DNA of 64,000 nucleotides from Opitutaceae bacterium UBA2377 (GCA_002344205.1 DDSZ01000039.1:126281-190280), one strand, 5' to 3'; counted from the first letter of the stretch, positions 40,018 to 49,448 are shown. Translations and numbers: made by a program. The notes: a model not told the origin generated them from the sequence alone.

Positions 40018-41019
40018 ATGGGTTCATCAGCCGAAAGTCCCGCCTCCCCGCTCCCGCCCGCGTTCCTCGCGGCGTTCCGGGCGCGCGCCGATGCCGCCGG
40101 GGTTATGAGCTTCGCCGCGTTCATGGAGCTGGCGCTCTATCACCCGGAGTTCGGCTATTACCGCCGTCCGCACCGGCGGATCGGCCGCCAGCCCGGCACC
40201 GATTTCTACACGGCCACCAGTGCGGGACCGGTCTTCGGCGAACTGATCGCAGCCGCCGCCGGCCAACTCTTGGGAGGCCAAAATCCCCGCGACTACGAAT
40301 TCTTCGAGATCGGCGCCGAGCCCGGTGCCGGCGTCCTGCAAGGCGTCAGCCACCCTTTCGCCCGTTCCCAGACCCTCGGTGTTGGCGATGAGATCAATCT
40401 CAAAGGCCGGCTCATAGTTTTCTCGAACGAGCTCTTCGACGCCCAACCCTTCAACCGCTATGTTTACCGGGACGGCACCTGGCGGGAACTCGGCGTAAAA
40501 CTGACTGATGCAACCCTTGTCGAAACCATCCTGCCGCCCGCTCCCTCGCCGGTGGAATTGCCCGCAGACGCCACCGATGGCTATGTGATTGACGCTCCCC
40601 TCGCCGCCTCCGTCCTGATGCGCAGGATCGCAAGCCAGCCTTGGCATGGCCTGCTGATCGCCTGCGACTACGGGAAAACCTGGCATGAAATCACCGGCTC
40701 GCTGCCTGCCGGCACCGCCCGCGCCTACCACCAGCACCGGCAAAGCAACGACTTGCTCGCCCGGCCCGGCGAACAGGACCTCACCTGTCATGTTTGTTGG
40801 GACTGGCTCGCCCGCGAGCTTACGGCGCAGAGCTTTCAGCTCCCGCAGGTGGAATCGCAGGAATCTTTTTTCGTCCGCCACGCCGGCCACCACCTCCAAA
40901 CCGTGATCGCCGCCGAGGCCGCCACGCTCTCCCAACGGAAACTGGCCATCACCCAACTCATCCACCCAACGCATCTTGGGCATAAATTCCAAGTGCTGCA
41001 TGCCCTCCGTTCGTCCTGA
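40018..41019 (+). CDS. SAM-dependent methyltransferase, MidA/NDUFAF7 (DUF185) family
   Basis: A 333-residue protein. The N-terminus 'GVMSFAAFMELALYHPEFGY' followed by 'GRQPGTDFYTATSAGPVFGE' is the diagnostic start of the MidA family. 'IVFSNELFDAQPFNRYVYRD' is the conserved central motif. The SAM loop reads 'EFFEIGAEPGAGVLQGV', somewhat different from the usual G-x-G-x-G, so methyltransferase activity should be viewed with caution. The mitochondrial homologue NDUFAF7 methylates a complex I Arg; a bacterial target is not known. It is divergent from the S41 protease gene with only 16 bases between starts. Confidence 0.85.
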   Translation: MGSSAESPASPLPPAFLAAFRARADAAGVMSFAAFMELALYHPEFGYYRRPHRRIGRQPGTDFYTATSAGPVFGELIAAAAGQLLGGQNPRDYEFFEIGAEPGAGVLQGVSHPFARSQTLGVGDEINLKGRLIVFSNELFDAQPFNRYVYRDGTWRELGVKLTDATLVETILPPAPSPVELPADATDGYVIDAPLAASVLMRRIASQPWHGLLIACDYGKTWHEITGSLPAGTARAYHQHRQSNDLLARPGEQDLTCHVCWDWLARELTAQSFQLPQVESQESFFVRHAGHHLQTVIAAEAATLSQRKLAITQLIHPTHLGHKFQVLHALRSS

Positions 41020-41092
41020 CACGGCCGGCAAAAAATCCCCTTGCTTCGACCAAGTGCCACCCTTTACTCCCAACCCTTTAACCACTCAAAAC

Positions 41093-41323
41093 ATGGCAAG
41101 AATTTGTGCAATCACCGGTAGGCGCCCCGTCAAAGGCAACTCCATCAATCGCAAGGGACAGAGCAAAAAGAGCGGCGGCATCGGCACGCACGTGACCAGC
41201 ATCACGAAGCGCAAGTTCCGCCCCAACCTGCAGCGCATCCGCGTCAAACTGCCCAATGGCGGCACCAAGCGCATGTTGGTCTCCGTCAAGGCGATCAAGG
41301 CCGGCTTGGTCCAGAAAGCCTGA
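41093..41323 (+). CDS. rpmB: 50S ribosomal protein L28
   Basis: A 76-residue basic ribosomal protein. 'MARICAITGRRPVKGNSINR' followed by 'SKKSGGIGTHVTSITKRKFR' and 'RIRVKLPNGGTKRMLVSVKA' match bL28 throughout. The Cys residue of the zinc-binding form appears only once (RICAIT), so it is the C-minus type. The start is the internal ATG at 41093, not the earlier one in the same frame, which would add a non-ribosomal 39-residue tail. A strong terminator follows 28 bases after the stop. It is monocistronic here; L33 is not adjacent. Confidence 0.96.
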   Translation: MARICAITGRRPVKGNSINRKGQSKKSGGIGTHVTSITKRKFRPNLQRIRVKLPNGGTKRMLVSVKAIKAGLVQKA

Positions 41324-41350
41324 GCCGTCCCAAGACCCCTTTTTTAACCA

Positions 41351-41378
41351 CCCGCGGTTTTTCAGCCGCGGGTTTTTT
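41351..41378 (+). terminator. Rho-independent terminator of rpmB
   Basis: CCCGCGG and CCGCGGG form a perfect seven-base stem with an eight-base loop and are followed by six T residues on the plus strand. Confidence 0.9.
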
Positions 41379-41458
41379 GCGGCCGCATGCCAGATTGGTC
41401 GGACGGTCCGTGGGATTAATCTGCTTCCTAGCGCCTGAACTTTGCGTCAAATCAGGAC

Positions 41459-43255
41459 ATGGCTTCTGCCGCCCCCAGCCCCATCCTTGCGGTCGATCCG
41501 GGCGTCACCCGCAAAGTCAATGATGAGCTGACCAGGCTGCTCTACCGTTCGGCGGGATTCGGGTTGTTTTCCAACTTTGTGCTCGCCGCGATTTTGGCCA
41601 TTGGCGTGGGCCAGTATTTTGCCTGGACCACCACCGGCGGTTGGTTTGCGGCCATCTTTCTCATTTCCTGCGCCCGTCTCGGCCTGAACCTCGCTTTCAA
41701 ACGGCGCAATCCGGCCTCCGAGGATCTGCCCGCTTGGCGCGCGGCATTTCTGGCCGGCGTAACCATCGCCGGCCTCGCGTGGGGCGCGGCCGGCTGGCTG
41801 TTTTTCGGGGCCGACAACGTTTTCGCCCAACTGCTCCTGATGATCATTATCGCCGGCATGAATGCCGGGGCCGCCCGCTCGCTGGCTCCGGCCATGGCCT
41901 GCTACTGGCTCTACATCATCACCACCCTCACGCCGCTCGTGGTGCGCTTTCTCGAAGTCTCGGCCGCCGGCGGATGGACGCTGGCCCTCATCATCGTCAC
42001 CTACGCGCTTTTCCTGCTCAACACGGCCAAATTGCACCACACCGACCTGCGCCGGCTCTACCGCCTGATCTTTGAGAACGAAGATCTCGTCACGACCATG
42101 CGGCTCGCCAAAAGCCGGGCCGAAGCCGCCAGCCGGGCGAAAAGCGATTTTCTGGCCACCATGAGCCATGAAATCCGCACCCCCATGAACGGCGTCATCG
42201 GCATGCTCCAGTTGCTGCGGGAATCGCGCCTCAACTCCGAGCAACGGAGCCACGCGGAAGTCGCCAGCAACTCCGCCGAGACGCTGTTGCGATTGCTCGA
42301 TGACATCCTCGATCTTTCCCGGATCGAAAGCGGGAAAGTGGAATTTGAGTCGCTCCCTTTCCAACCCGGCGCCGCCGTCCGCGAAATCGCAACCCTACTC
42401 GCGCCTGGCGCCGCGGCCAAGGGACTGAAACTCAATCTGCATATCGCCGCCGAACCGTCCCTCGTTGTGCTGGGCGACGCCGTGCGGCTCAAACAGGTCC
42501 TCTTCAACCTCACGGGCAACGCGCTCAAATTCACCGAACGCGGCGCCATTGACTTGGAAATGGCGGTTGTGCGCGAAGATCAGACCCGGGTGGCGCTCCA
42601 TTTTCTGGTCCGCGACACCGGTATCGGCATGAAGCGGGAGACCCAGCACCGCCTCTTTCAAACTTTCACCCAAGGCGACAGTTCGACCACCCGTCGCTTC
42701 GGCGGCAGCGGCCTGGGCCTCGCCATCTCGCAGCAACTGGTCCGGCTGATGGGGGGCGATATCAACGTGAAAAGCGAGGAGCAGCGCGGTTCAGAGTTCA
42801 GCTTTGAAATCACTTACCCCAAGGCCGAGGCGCCGGCGCCAAGCAATGCGCCGGCCCATGCCGCCCGTCCGCCCCTGCGCGGCCGGGTGCTCGTGGCCGA
42901 AGATGACGCCACCAACAAACGGGTGATCCAGCTCATGCTCCGGCGACTGGGCCTCGATTGCCATGTCGTCGATGACGGCGCCGCGGCACTCGCCGCCGCC
43001 AAGGCAGAAACCTGGGACGCCGTCATCATGGATTGCCAGATGCCGGTCATGGACGGATTTCAGGCGACCAAGTTGATCCGGGCGCATCTGCAGGGCGCGC
43101 ATCTGCCGATCATCGCCCTCACTGCCAACGTCATGCCAGCCGACCGCGAGGCCTGTTTCGCCGCCGGCATGGACGACTTTCTCGCCAAGCCCCTGCGGCA
43201 CGATGAACTGCGCACCACCTTGGAAAAATGGCTGAAGCGCAGCGACCCGCCCTGA
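41459..43255 (+). CDS. Membrane hybrid sensor histidine kinase/response regulator
   Basis: A 598-residue kinase. Residues about 30-190 hold six membrane helices, for example '[20 protein letters not shown]' and '[20 protein letters not shown]'. The HisKA phosphorylation site is His237 in '[20 protein letters not shown]'. The ATPase domain has the N-box '[20 protein letters not shown]', '[11 protein letters not shown]' and '[20 protein letters not shown]'. A C-terminal receiver starts at '[20 protein letters not shown]' with the phospho-acceptor Asp525 in '[14 protein letters not shown]'. There is no obvious extracytoplasmic sensor domain, so the membrane region itself probably senses. The output partner, probably an Hpt protein, is not nearby. 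Confidence 0.94.
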   Translation: MASAAPSPILAVDPGVTRKVNDELTRLLYRSAGFGLFSNFVLAAILAIGVGQYFAWTTTGGWFAAIFLISCARLGLNLAFKRRNPASEDLPAWRAAFLAGVTIAGLAWGAAGWLFFGADNVFAQLLLMIIIAGMNAGAARSLAPAMACYWLYIITTLTPLVVRFLEVSAAGGWTLALIIVTYALFLLNTAKLHHTDLRRLYRLIFENEDLVTTMRLAKSRAEAASRAKSDFLATMSHEIRTPMNGVIGMLQLLRESRLNSEQRSHAEVASNSAETLLRLLDDILDLSRIESGKVEFESLPFQPGAAVREIATLLAPGAAAKGLKLNLHIAAEPSLVVLGDAVRLKQVLFNLTGNALKFTERGAIDLEMAVVREDQTRVALHFLVRDTGIGMKRETQHRLFQTFTQGDSSTTRRFGGSGLGLAISQQLVRLMGGDINVKSEEQRGSEFSFEITYPKAEAPAPSNAPAHAARPPLRGRVLVAEDDATNKRVIQLMLRRLGLDCHVVDDGAAALAAAKAETWDAVIMDCQMPVMDGFQATKLIRAHLQGAHLPIIALTANVMPADREACFAAGMDDFLAKPLRHDELRTTLEKWLKRSDPP

Positions 43256-44506
43256 CTAGGCGCAGGCGCCAAACACGACGGCCGCGTTCTGGCCCCCAAA
43301 ACCAAGGTTGTTGCTCAGCGCGATGCGGACCGGTTTCTGCCGCGCCTGATTGGGCACATAATCGAGATCACATTCCGGATCGCGCTCCTCCAGGTTGATG
43401 GTCGGCGGGATCAGGCCGGTTTGGATGGTCTTGACCGTGATCACCGACTCGATGCCGCCGGCGGCGCCGAGCAGGTGGCCCGTCATGGACTTGGTCGAAC
43501 TCACCGCCAGCCGGCGCGCATGGTCGCCAAACACCTGCTTGATGGCCATGGTCTCAAACTTGTCGTTATAGGGCGTCGAGGTGCCATGGGCGTTGATGTA
43601 GTCGATCTGCTCGGGCCGCACCTGCGCGCTTTGCAGGGCGCGCTTCATCGCCAGCGACAGCCCTTTTCCTTCCGGATCGGGCTGCGTGATGTGGAAAGCA
43701 TCGCAGGTCGCCGCATAGCCGAGCATCTCGGCATAGATGCGCGCCCCGCGCGCCCGGGCATGCGCCAGGGATTCCAGCACCAGGATGCCGGAGCCCTCGC
43801 CCATGACAAAGCCGTCGCGGTTGAGGTCAAACGGACGGCTGGCCCGTTGCGGCTCCCCGTTGCGCGTGCTCATCGCCTTCATCGCGCAGAAACTCGCATA
43901 GGAAAAAGGCGTGATGGCCGCCTCGCTGCCGCCGGCAATCATCACATCGGCCTCGCCCCGGCGGATCGCATGCCAGGCCTCGCCCAAAGCGTGGGTCCCG
44001 GTGGCGCAGGCCGAGACGATGCCAAAATTCGGGCCGCGCGCCCCGAGTTCGATCGCCACCAACCCGGAGCACATGTTGCCGATCAGCGACGGGATGGTGA
44101 ACGGCGACACCCGCCGCGGCCCGCGCTCGATCAACACCTTCAGCTGGGATTCGTAGGTGTTCATCCCGCCGATGCCCGAACCGATGATCACGCCGACGCG
44201 GTCCCCATCCTCCGCGCTCATCTGCAATCCGGCGTCCGCGACCGCTTGCTTGGCGGCCACAAATCCAAAGTGCGTGTAGCGGTCGTTGCGGCGGGCCTCC
44301 TTCGGATCCATGTGCAGTGCGGGATCCCAATCGCGAACCTCCGCCCCGATCTGGCTCGCAAACTGGGCCGGATCAAAATGCGTGACCCGGTCGATGCCGC
44401 TGCGGCCCGCCAGCAGGCTGCTCCAAAACGCCTCCACCGTATGGCCCAGGGAAGCGACCGCACCCAAGCCGGTGACAACAACACGATGAGATGGGGAAGA
44501 ATCCAT
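43256..44506 (-). CDS. fabF: Beta-ketoacyl-ACP synthase II
   Basis: A 416-residue elongating condensing enzyme of type II fatty-acid synthesis. 'RVVVTGLGAVASLGHTVEAF' is the usual start. Catalytic Cys167 lies in 'GIVSACATGTHALGEAW', with His in 'DYINAHGTSTPYNDKFE' and His in 'VSSTKSMTGHLLGAAGGIES'. The C-terminal 'SNNLGFGGQNAAVVFG' closes the active site. It follows acpP, as in many bacteria, but a strong hairpin with a T-tract lies between them. The stop abuts the convergent sensor kinase gene directly. Confidence 0.96.
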   Translation of the reverse strand: MDSSPSHRVVVTGLGAVASLGHTVEAFWSSLLAGRSGIDRVTHFDPAQFASQIGAEVRDWDPALHMDPKEARRNDRYTHFGFVAAKQAVADAGLQMSAEDGDRVGVIIGSGIGGMNTYESQLKVLIERGPRRVSPFTIPSLIGNMCSGLVAIELGARGPNFGIVSACATGTHALGEAWHAIRRGEADVMIAGGSEAAITPFSYASFCAMKAMSTRNGEPQRASRPFDLNRDGFVMGEGSGILVLESLAHARARGARIYAEMLGYAATCDAFHITQPDPEGKGLSLAMKRALQSAQVRPEQIDYINAHGTSTPYNDKFETMAIKQVFGDHARRLAVSSTKSMTGHLLGAAGGIESVITVKTIQTGLIPPTINLEERDPECDLDYVPNQARQKPVRIALSNNLGFGGQNAAVVFGACA

Positions 44507-44530
44507 GAAGTGATTAACGGTGAACGATTC

Positions 44531-44589
44531 TTAAAAAACAAAAAGGCGCTCCGCCGGAATTTTAATTAAAAAATTCCGGCGGAGCGCCT
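44531..44589 (-). terminator. Strong hairpin terminator/attenuator between acpP and fabF
   Basis: AGGCGCTCCGCCGGAATTTT (44544-44563) and its exact reverse complement (44570-44589) make a perfect 20-base stem with a six-base AT loop. On the minus strand the stem is followed by TTTTTG and TTTTTT (44543-44532). It starts 15 bases after the acpP stop and ends about 25 bases before the fabF start. It can end transcription strongly after acpP and may limit or set fabF expression. Confidence 0.9.
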
Positions 44590-44604
44590 CGAAAATCGTC
44601 TGAC

Positions 44605-44868
44605 TCAGTTGCTGCCGGCCTTGGCCTTGATGTAATCGGTGACCTGTCCGACCGTCTGCAGCTTCTCCGCGTCTGACTCCGGAATCTCACCCTTGATCTC
44701 ATCCTTGAACTCTTCTTCAAAAGCCATGATCAACTCGACGGTGTCGAGCGAGTCGGCGCCAAGATCGTCAAGAAACGAGGCAGTCGGCGTAATTTGCTCT
44801 TCGTTAACATTGAGCTGGTTAACGATGATTTCCTTAACGCGTTGTTCGATGGTTTTTGTGTCGGCCAT
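44605..44868 (-). CDS. acpP: Acyl carrier protein
   Basis: An 87-residue acidic carrier for fatty-acid synthesis. The phosphopantetheine Ser40 lies in '[20 protein letters not shown]'. The N-terminal helix '[20 protein letters not shown]' and the final helix '[17 protein letters not shown]' have the standard family length and composition. It lies 28 bases after fabG and before the hairpin preceding fabF. This is the housekeeping carrier, in contrast to the larger orphan ACP near 0.7 kb. Confidence 0.98.
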   Translation of the reverse strand: MADTKTIEQRVKEIIVNQLNVNEEQITPTASFLDDLGADSLDTVELIMAFEEEFKDEIKGEIPESDAEKLQTVGQVTDYIKAKAGSN

Positions 44869-44896
44869 GTGGGTAAATACCTAGGTTCTGGAGACT

Positions 44897-45649
44897 TCAC
44901 ATCGCCATGCCGCCGTCAACGGTAAAAACTTGGCCCGTGATGTAGTTTGCCTCTTCGGCGCACAGGTAGGCCGTCATGTTGGCGATGTCGGCGGCCTCGC
45001 CAAAACGCTTGAGCGGAACGGCCTCCAGCACTTTGCCCGCCACCTCGGGGTTGTTGACGAAGTCGGTCGTCATGTCGGTCTTGATGAAGCCGGGCGCCAC
45101 CGCGTTGACCGTCACGCTCCGGCCGGCAAACTCCCGCGCGAGGCTCTTGGTGAGGCCGATCATGCCGGCCTTGGCCGCCGAGTAATTGGCCTGCCCCGCA
45201 TTGCCCATGATGCCGCTGACCGATGTGATGTTGACGATGCGCCCCCAGCGCGCACGCGTCATCGGGCGCGCCAGGTGTTTGGTCCAATGGAAGCAACTGG
45301 ACAGGTTCGTGCTAATCACATCGCTCCAATCCGCCTCGCTCATGCGGAACAGCAGACCGTCCCGGGTGATGCCGGCGTTGTTCACCAGGATGTCGATCGC
45401 CGAAAACTCGGCGAGGAGCGCCTCGGCGGCCCGGGCGATGGCCGCGCCGTCCGCCACATCCACCGCCAGCGCCTTCGCCTTGCCGCCCGCGGCGATGATG
45501 GCATCCGCCGCCGCTCCGCACGAGTCGGCTGATTTTGAAACACAGATAACCGTCACCCCGTGACGGGCAAGGGTCTCAGCGATGGCTTTGCCGATGCCGC
45601 GGCCGGCGCCGGTGACGAGGGCAGTCCGATTGGTGAAGGTCAGGCTCAT
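44897..45649 (-). CDS. fabG: 3-oxoacyl-ACP reductase
   Basis: A 250-residue classical short-chain dehydrogenase reducing beta-ketoacyl-ACP with NADPH. 'ALVTGAGRGIGKAIAETLAR' is the Gly-rich cofactor loop and 'VICVSKSADSCGAAADAII' the following strand. 'IDILVNNAGITRDGLLFRMS' holds the NNAG motif. The catalytic set is Ser in 'VNITSVSGIMGNAGQAN' and Tyr-x3-Lys in 'ANYSAAKAGMIGLTKSLARE'. First gene of a fabG-acpP-fabF unit. The upstream gene on the same strand is a CysJ-like reductase only 13 bases away, so transcription may start before it. Confidence 0.96.
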   Translation of the reverse strand: MSLTFTNRTALVTGAGRGIGKAIAETLARHGVTVICVSKSADSCGAAADAIIAAGGKAKALAVDVADGAAIARAAEALLAEFSAIDILVNNAGITRDGLLFRMSEADWSDVISTNLSSCFHWTKHLARPMTRARWGRIVNITSVSGIMGNAGQANYSAAKAGMIGLTKSLAREFAGRSVTVNAVAPGFIKTDMTTDFVNNPEVAGKVLEAVPLKRFGEAADIANMTAYLCAEEANYITGQVFTVDGGMAM

Positions 45650-45662
45650 GGTTTTTCGAGGT

Positions 45663-46826
45663 TTAATAGACGTCGCGCTGGTAGCGTTTTTCTTTCTTCA
45701 ACTGTTTGACGTAGTCGGCGGCCGCGGCCGTGTCCATGCCGCCCTGCTGGGCGACAATCTCGTGCAAGGCCAGATCGACATCCTTGGCCATCCGCTTGGC
45801 ATCGCCGCAGACGTAGAAATATGCGCCACCCTGCAGCCACCGCCAGATCTCGGCGGCACTTTCCTTCATTTTGTCCTGCACATAAATCTTGTGCGCCTGA
45901 TCGCGGGACCAGGCCAGATCCAGCCGGGCCACCTGACCCTTGCCGGCATAATCGAGCCATTCGTCACCGTAGAGAAAATCATCCGCCCGGTGCTGGTCGC
46001 CAAAAAACACCCAGTTGCGCCCGCTGGCACCGGCCGCCACCCGGTCCTGCACAAAGGCCCGGAAAGGCGCGATACCCGTGCCCGGGCCGATCATGATGCA
46101 ATCCTTCGTCGGGTCTTCCGGCGGGCCAAAATGCGAGTGCGACACAAACACCGGCACCGGGTCGGCCTGCACCGTCACCCGGTCGGAAAGATAAGTGGAG
46201 CACACCCCCACCCGGTCCCGGTTGTTCGTGCGATACCGGACCGCCGCCACCGTCAGGTGGATTTCCTGCGGGTGGACGCGGGGCGAAGAGGCGATCGAAT
46301 ACAACCGCGGCATCAGCCGGCGCAGCAGCCCGGTAAATTCCTGCGGCGCAAACTTGGCCGAGGGATATTCCACCAAGAAATCCACAAAGCTGCGCTCATA
46401 CAAAAAGGCCTCCAGCCGCTCCTTCGCCTCCGGCGCCAGCAGGGTCTGCAACTCGGCCCGCTGCTTCTCCTCCGTCACCTTGGCCGCCACGAGCTCAACA
46501 AATTTTCTGGTCGGTCCGTCGAGATCCAGGCCGGCGGCCAGCGCCGAGCGCAGCGGCAGCGGGTTGGGCGCGCGCACCGGGGTCACAAGTTCGTCGCCGG
46601 TGGCGCCGAGCGCGGCGATGATCTCATCCACCTCGCCCGGCCGGTTGGTCGGATAAACCCCGAGCGAATCGCCCGCCTTGTAGGTCAGGCCGCTGCCGGC
46701 GATACTCACGACGAAATGGCGGGTTTCCTTGGCCGAGCCCGGCCCGTTGAGCACGCGATTCTCGGTGATCCTGGCCGGAAACGGGTTGTCCTTGGTGTAA
46801 ACGGAGGTGTCGGCAACGGCGGACAT
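45663..46826 (-). CDS. CysJ-like NADPH reductase without a flavodoxin domain (sulfite reductase alpha-type)
   Basis: A 387-residue FAD/NAD(P)H reductase matching the C-terminal two-thirds of sulfite reductase flavoprotein CysJ (599 residues in E. coli). An FAD-binding connecting domain has 'LTYKAGDSLGVYPTNRPGEV', then 'PRLYSIASSPRVHPQEIHLT' (R-x-Y-S FAD motif) and 'GVCSTYLSDRV'. The NADPH part has 'IMIGPGTGIAPFRAFVQDR' and 'AYFYVCGDAKRMAKDVDLAL', ending in an aromatic Tyr as in the family. No N-terminal FMN flavodoxin is present. The partner could be a separate flavodoxin, ferredoxin or a one-subunit sulfite reductase encoded elsewhere. The ATG read from 46826 is chosen over one 17 codons earlier. 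Confidence 0.9.
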   Translation of the reverse strand: MSAVADTSVYTKDNPFPARITENRVLNGPGSAKETRHFVVSIAGSGLTYKAGDSLGVYPTNRPGEVDEIIAALGATGDELVTPVRAPNPLPLRSALAAGLDLDGPTRKFVELVAAKVTEEKQRAELQTLLAPEAKERLEAFLYERSFVDFLVEYPSAKFAPQEFTGLLRRLMPRLYSIASSPRVHPQEIHLTVAAVRYRTNNRDRVGVCSTYLSDRVTVQADPVPVFVSHSHFGPPEDPTKDCIMIGPGTGIAPFRAFVQDRVAAGASGRNWVFFGDQHRADDFLYGDEWLDYAGKGQVARLDLAWSRDQAHKIYVQDKMKESAAEIWRWLQGGAYFYVCGDAKRMAKDVDLALHEIVAQQGGMDTAAAADYVKQLKKEKRYQRDVY

Positions 46827-46930
46827 GGCTGCCGCATGAAGCGCACGGCCCCAAAGCCGCGCAAGCCTTAGTTTCATCCCACCACCGGGCTTGCTCCCTG
46901 CACAAAATTGCCGCCAACTGCCCCGGCATC

Positions 46931-47713
46931 ATGAGCGCTTCCGAACCCATCCGCCTGCAAAAATTCCTCGCCGACGCGGGCGTGTGCTCACGGCGCAACG
47001 CCGAGGCGCTGATCGCCCAAGGCGAGGTCTGGGTCAACGGCGCGCCGGCCCAGCTCGGCCAAAAGGTCGTGCCCGGGGTGGACAAGGTGACCACCGGCGG
47101 CAAACAGATCCGGAGCACCCCGCAGCCCCGCCTCACCCTCGCCGTGCACAAACCGCGCGGCCTCGTCTGCTCCAATGACGACCCGCACAATGCGGACACC
47201 ATCTTCGACCTCCTGCCCCGCGAACTCGCCCGGCACCGCTTTTTCTGCGCCGGCCGGCTCGACAAAGACAGCGAAGGGCTGGTCATCATCACCACCGACG
47301 GCGACCTCGCCAACCGCCTGATGCATCCTTCGAACATCGTGGTTAAACGCTACCTGGTCGTGCTCAAGCAGCGCTATCCAGCGTCGCGCCTGACCCAGCT
47401 CATCAAGGGCATCCGCTACGAGGGCGAACACCTGAAAGTGGAGCATGCCGTCTTGGTGAACCCCGGCACCGATCAAGCCTCCTCCAGCCTCGACGTGCAC
47501 ATGCACCACGGCAAAAAGCGCGAGATCCGGCTGCTTTTCACCACACTGGGCTACGATGTGAAGCGCCTGCGCCGCTACCAGATCGGCGCTTACCGCCTGA
47601 AGGGAATCCCGTTGCGCGCCGCGAAACTACTCACTACCAAAGATGTCTCACTGTTGTTCAAGGTTCCGCGATCGCATCGCCAAACCGCTGAAACTGCCTC
47701 CCATGACGAATAA
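46931..47713 (+). CDS. rRNA pseudouridine synthase with S4 domain, RluB/RsuA type
   Basis: A 260-residue synthase. Residues about 7-65 form an S4 RNA-binding domain ('LQKFLADAGVCSRRNAEALI', 'GEVWVNGAPAQLGQKV'). The catalytic domain has 'LAVHKPRGLVCSNDD' and the nucleophilic Asp in 'FFCAGRLDKDSEGLVIITTD'. The C-terminal 'HGKKREIRLLFTTLGYDV' is the conserved KREIR segment. E. coli RluB modifies U2605 of 23S rRNA; whether this protein hits that or the RsuA target in 16S rRNA is not clear. The next gene starts 11 bases before its stop. Confidence 0.92.
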   Translation: MSASEPIRLQKFLADAGVCSRRNAEALIAQGEVWVNGAPAQLGQKVVPGVDKVTTGGKQIRSTPQPRLTLAVHKPRGLVCSNDDPHNADTIFDLLPRELARHRFFCAGRLDKDSEGLVIITTDGDLANRLMHPSNIVVKRYLVVLKQRYPASRLTQLIKGIRYEGEHLKVEHAVLVNPGTDQASSSLDVHMHHGKKREIRLLFTTLGYDVKRLRRYQIGAYRLKGIPLRAAKLLTTKDVSLLFKVPRSHRQTAETASHDE

Positions 47714-48512
47714 ATTCTACTTCACACTGTTGAGCCTGCTCGGATCCGCCGGGCTGCTCGCCACTCCCCTCGCCCACACCGCCGCCGTGCACACGCGGCC
47801 CGATTCGGCCGCACCCACCGTTACCTTTTTGAAGGCCGGTTCGTCGCCGACGCTCATTTCCGATCCGCTCGGCTCGACGCCTGCGGGTTGGGTCACGGTG
47901 CGTTTGTCGGGGCCCTTCGAGGTTTACGTTGAAAACAAGGCCATCGGCAAAAGCTTGGAAGTGCGTCCCGGCACCGCGTTTCATCTCCAACCCCGGGCCG
48001 AAGCCACCGTGATCAGCCACATGGAAGCCGGGGACAAGGCCACCATCACCGGCCTGCACGGCCGCTGGACCCAGCTCCAGTTGGAAAAGGATATCGTGGG
48101 TTATGTGCGCGTGGCCGGCGGAGCAACGCTCGCGCCCGCCCAGCCGGTGTTGGCCGACGTGCCCGCGCCGGCTCCGGCTCCCGCCCATCAGCCCGCCCTC
48201 GCCCCGGTCACCGATGTCCGCCGCCCCGCGCCCGTGGTCACGGCAAACGACGGCGGTTCGGGCGTGCTGCCGCGCTTGTTCCAAGGACGCTTCGTCTCCA
48301 GCCGCAGGCCCTTCGCGCCGCGCCGGCCCTACGACTGGCAATTGAACGACGATGCCGGCGTCCGTTACGCGTATCTGGATGTGAGCAAACTCCTGCTGAC
48401 CGATCAGATTGAAAAATACACCGATCGCGTGGTCGTTGTGTTCGGTGCACCCAAGCCCATGCCGGGCGGCCGCGACATCGTGATTGAGATTGAAAGCCTC
48501 CAGTTGAAATAA
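47703..48512 (+). CDS. Exported SH3-domain-like protein
   Basis: A 269-residue protein I can place only loosely. The N-terminus 'MTNKFYFTLLSLLGSAGLLA' is a signal peptide. Around 60-150 comes a small beta-rich region with 'TVRLSGPFEVYVENKAIGKS' and 'GRWTQLQLEKDIVGYVRVAG', which resembles bacterial SH3 domains that bind cell-wall components. A linker rich in Pro and Ala (about 150-180) follows, then a C-terminal part with 'YLDVSKLLLTDQIEKYTDRV' and 'IVIEIESLQL'. It overlaps the upstream pseudouridine synthase gene by 11 bases, suggesting coupled translation, and is followed by a strong hairpin. Function unknown. Confidence 0.75.
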   Translation: MTNKFYFTLLSLLGSAGLLATPLAHTAAVHTRPDSAAPTVTFLKAGSSPTLISDPLGSTPAGWVTVRLSGPFEVYVENKAIGKSLEVRPGTAFHLQPRAEATVISHMEAGDKATITGLHGRWTQLQLEKDIVGYVRVAGGATLAPAQPVLADVPAPAPAPAHQPALAPVTDVRRPAPVVTANDGGSGVLPRLFQGRFVSSRRPFAPRRPYDWQLNDDAGVRYAYLDVSKLLLTDQIEKYTDRVVVVFGAPKPMPGGRDIVIEIESLQLK

Positions 48513-48527
48513 CCGTTTTTCCGCTGT

Positions 48528-48565
48528 GGCCGGCAAACCCCTGCGGTTTGCCGGCCCGTTTATTT
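48528..48565 (+). terminator. Hairpin terminator after the SH3-like protein gene
   Basis: GGCCGGCAAACC and GGTTTGCCGGCC form a perfect 12-base stem with a five-base loop. On the plus strand it is followed by CGTTTATTTAATT, a T-rich tract interrupted by A. It separates the exported-protein gene from folD. Confidence 0.75.
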
Positions 48566-48572
48566 AATTCCC

Positions 48573-49448
48573 ATGGAACTCATCGACGGAAACCGAATCG
48601 CTGCCGCCATCATCGCGGAGCTCAAAACCGAGGTCGCCGGCATTACCGGCCGCAAACCCTGCATCGCGCTGGTGCGCGTGGGCGAGGACCCCGCCTCCGT
48701 CTCCTACGTGAAGAAAAAGGAGAAAACCGCCGCCGAGATCGGTATCGAAGGCCGCATCCACCTGCCGCCCGTGGACATCACGCCGGCGGACCTGTTTGCC
48801 CTGATCGACCGGCTCAATGCCGACCCAGGCGTGGACGGCATCCTCGTGCAATCGCCCCTGCCGAAGCATATCGACGAACTGGCCGTTTTCCGCCGTGTCG
48901 CCCCCGAGAAGGACGTGGACGGCTTCAATACGCTCAACCTCGGCAAAGTGGCCCAGGAAGATGACACCGGGTTCGTCGCCTGCACTCCGGCCGGCATCAT
49001 GGAGCTGCTGGCCCGCAGCGGCACCGACCTCAAGGGCAAGCACGTGGTCGTGCTCGGCCGCTCCCTCATTGTCGGCAAGCCCGTTGCCTTGCTCGCCCTG
49101 CAAAAAAAGGCCGGGGCCAACGGCACGGTGACCATCTGCCATTCCGGCACCAGCAATCTGCCGGCCCTTACCCGGCAGGCCGATGTCCTCATCGCGGCCA
49201 TTGGCCGCCCGGAATTCGTGACGGCCGATATGGTCAAACCCGGTGCTGTCGTGATTGACGTCGGCATCAACCGCGTGCCGGACGCCACGAAGAAAACGGG
49301 CTACCGCCTCACCGGCGATGTCCACTTTGCCACGGTCGCCCCGCTCTGCCGGAAGATCACCCCGGTCCCGGGCGGCGTCGGCCCCATGACGGTGGCCATG
49401 CTCATGCAAAACACCGTCAAGGCTTACCGGCTGCAAAACCAGCGTTAG
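48573..49448 (+). CDS. folD: Bifunctional methylenetetrahydrofolate dehydrogenase/cyclohydrolase
   Basis: A 291-residue folate enzyme interconverting methylene-, methenyl- and formyl-tetrahydrofolate. '[20 protein letters not shown]' has the catalytic Tyr and Lys (SYVKKK). '[16 protein letters not shown]' with '[16 protein letters not shown]' is the folate site. The NADP site is '[20 protein letters not shown]'; homologues read 'GRSxIVGxP'. The C-terminal '[20 protein letters not shown]' is the PGGVGPMT motif. The ATG is only eight bases after the preceding hairpin, which could also reduce initiation if folded. Confidence 0.97.
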   Translation: MELIDGNRIAAAIIAELKTEVAGITGRKPCIALVRVGEDPASVSYVKKKEKTAAEIGIEGRIHLPPVDITPADLFALIDRLNADPGVDGILVQSPLPKHIDELAVFRRVAPEKDVDGFNTLNLGKVAQEDDTGFVACTPAGIMELLARSGTDLKGKHVVVLGRSLIVGKPVALLALQKKAGANGTVTICHSGTSNLPALTRQADVLIAAIGRPEFVTADMVKPGAVVIDVGINRVPDATKKTGYRLTGDVHFATVAPLCRKITPVPGGVGPMTVAMLMQNTVKAYRLQNQR

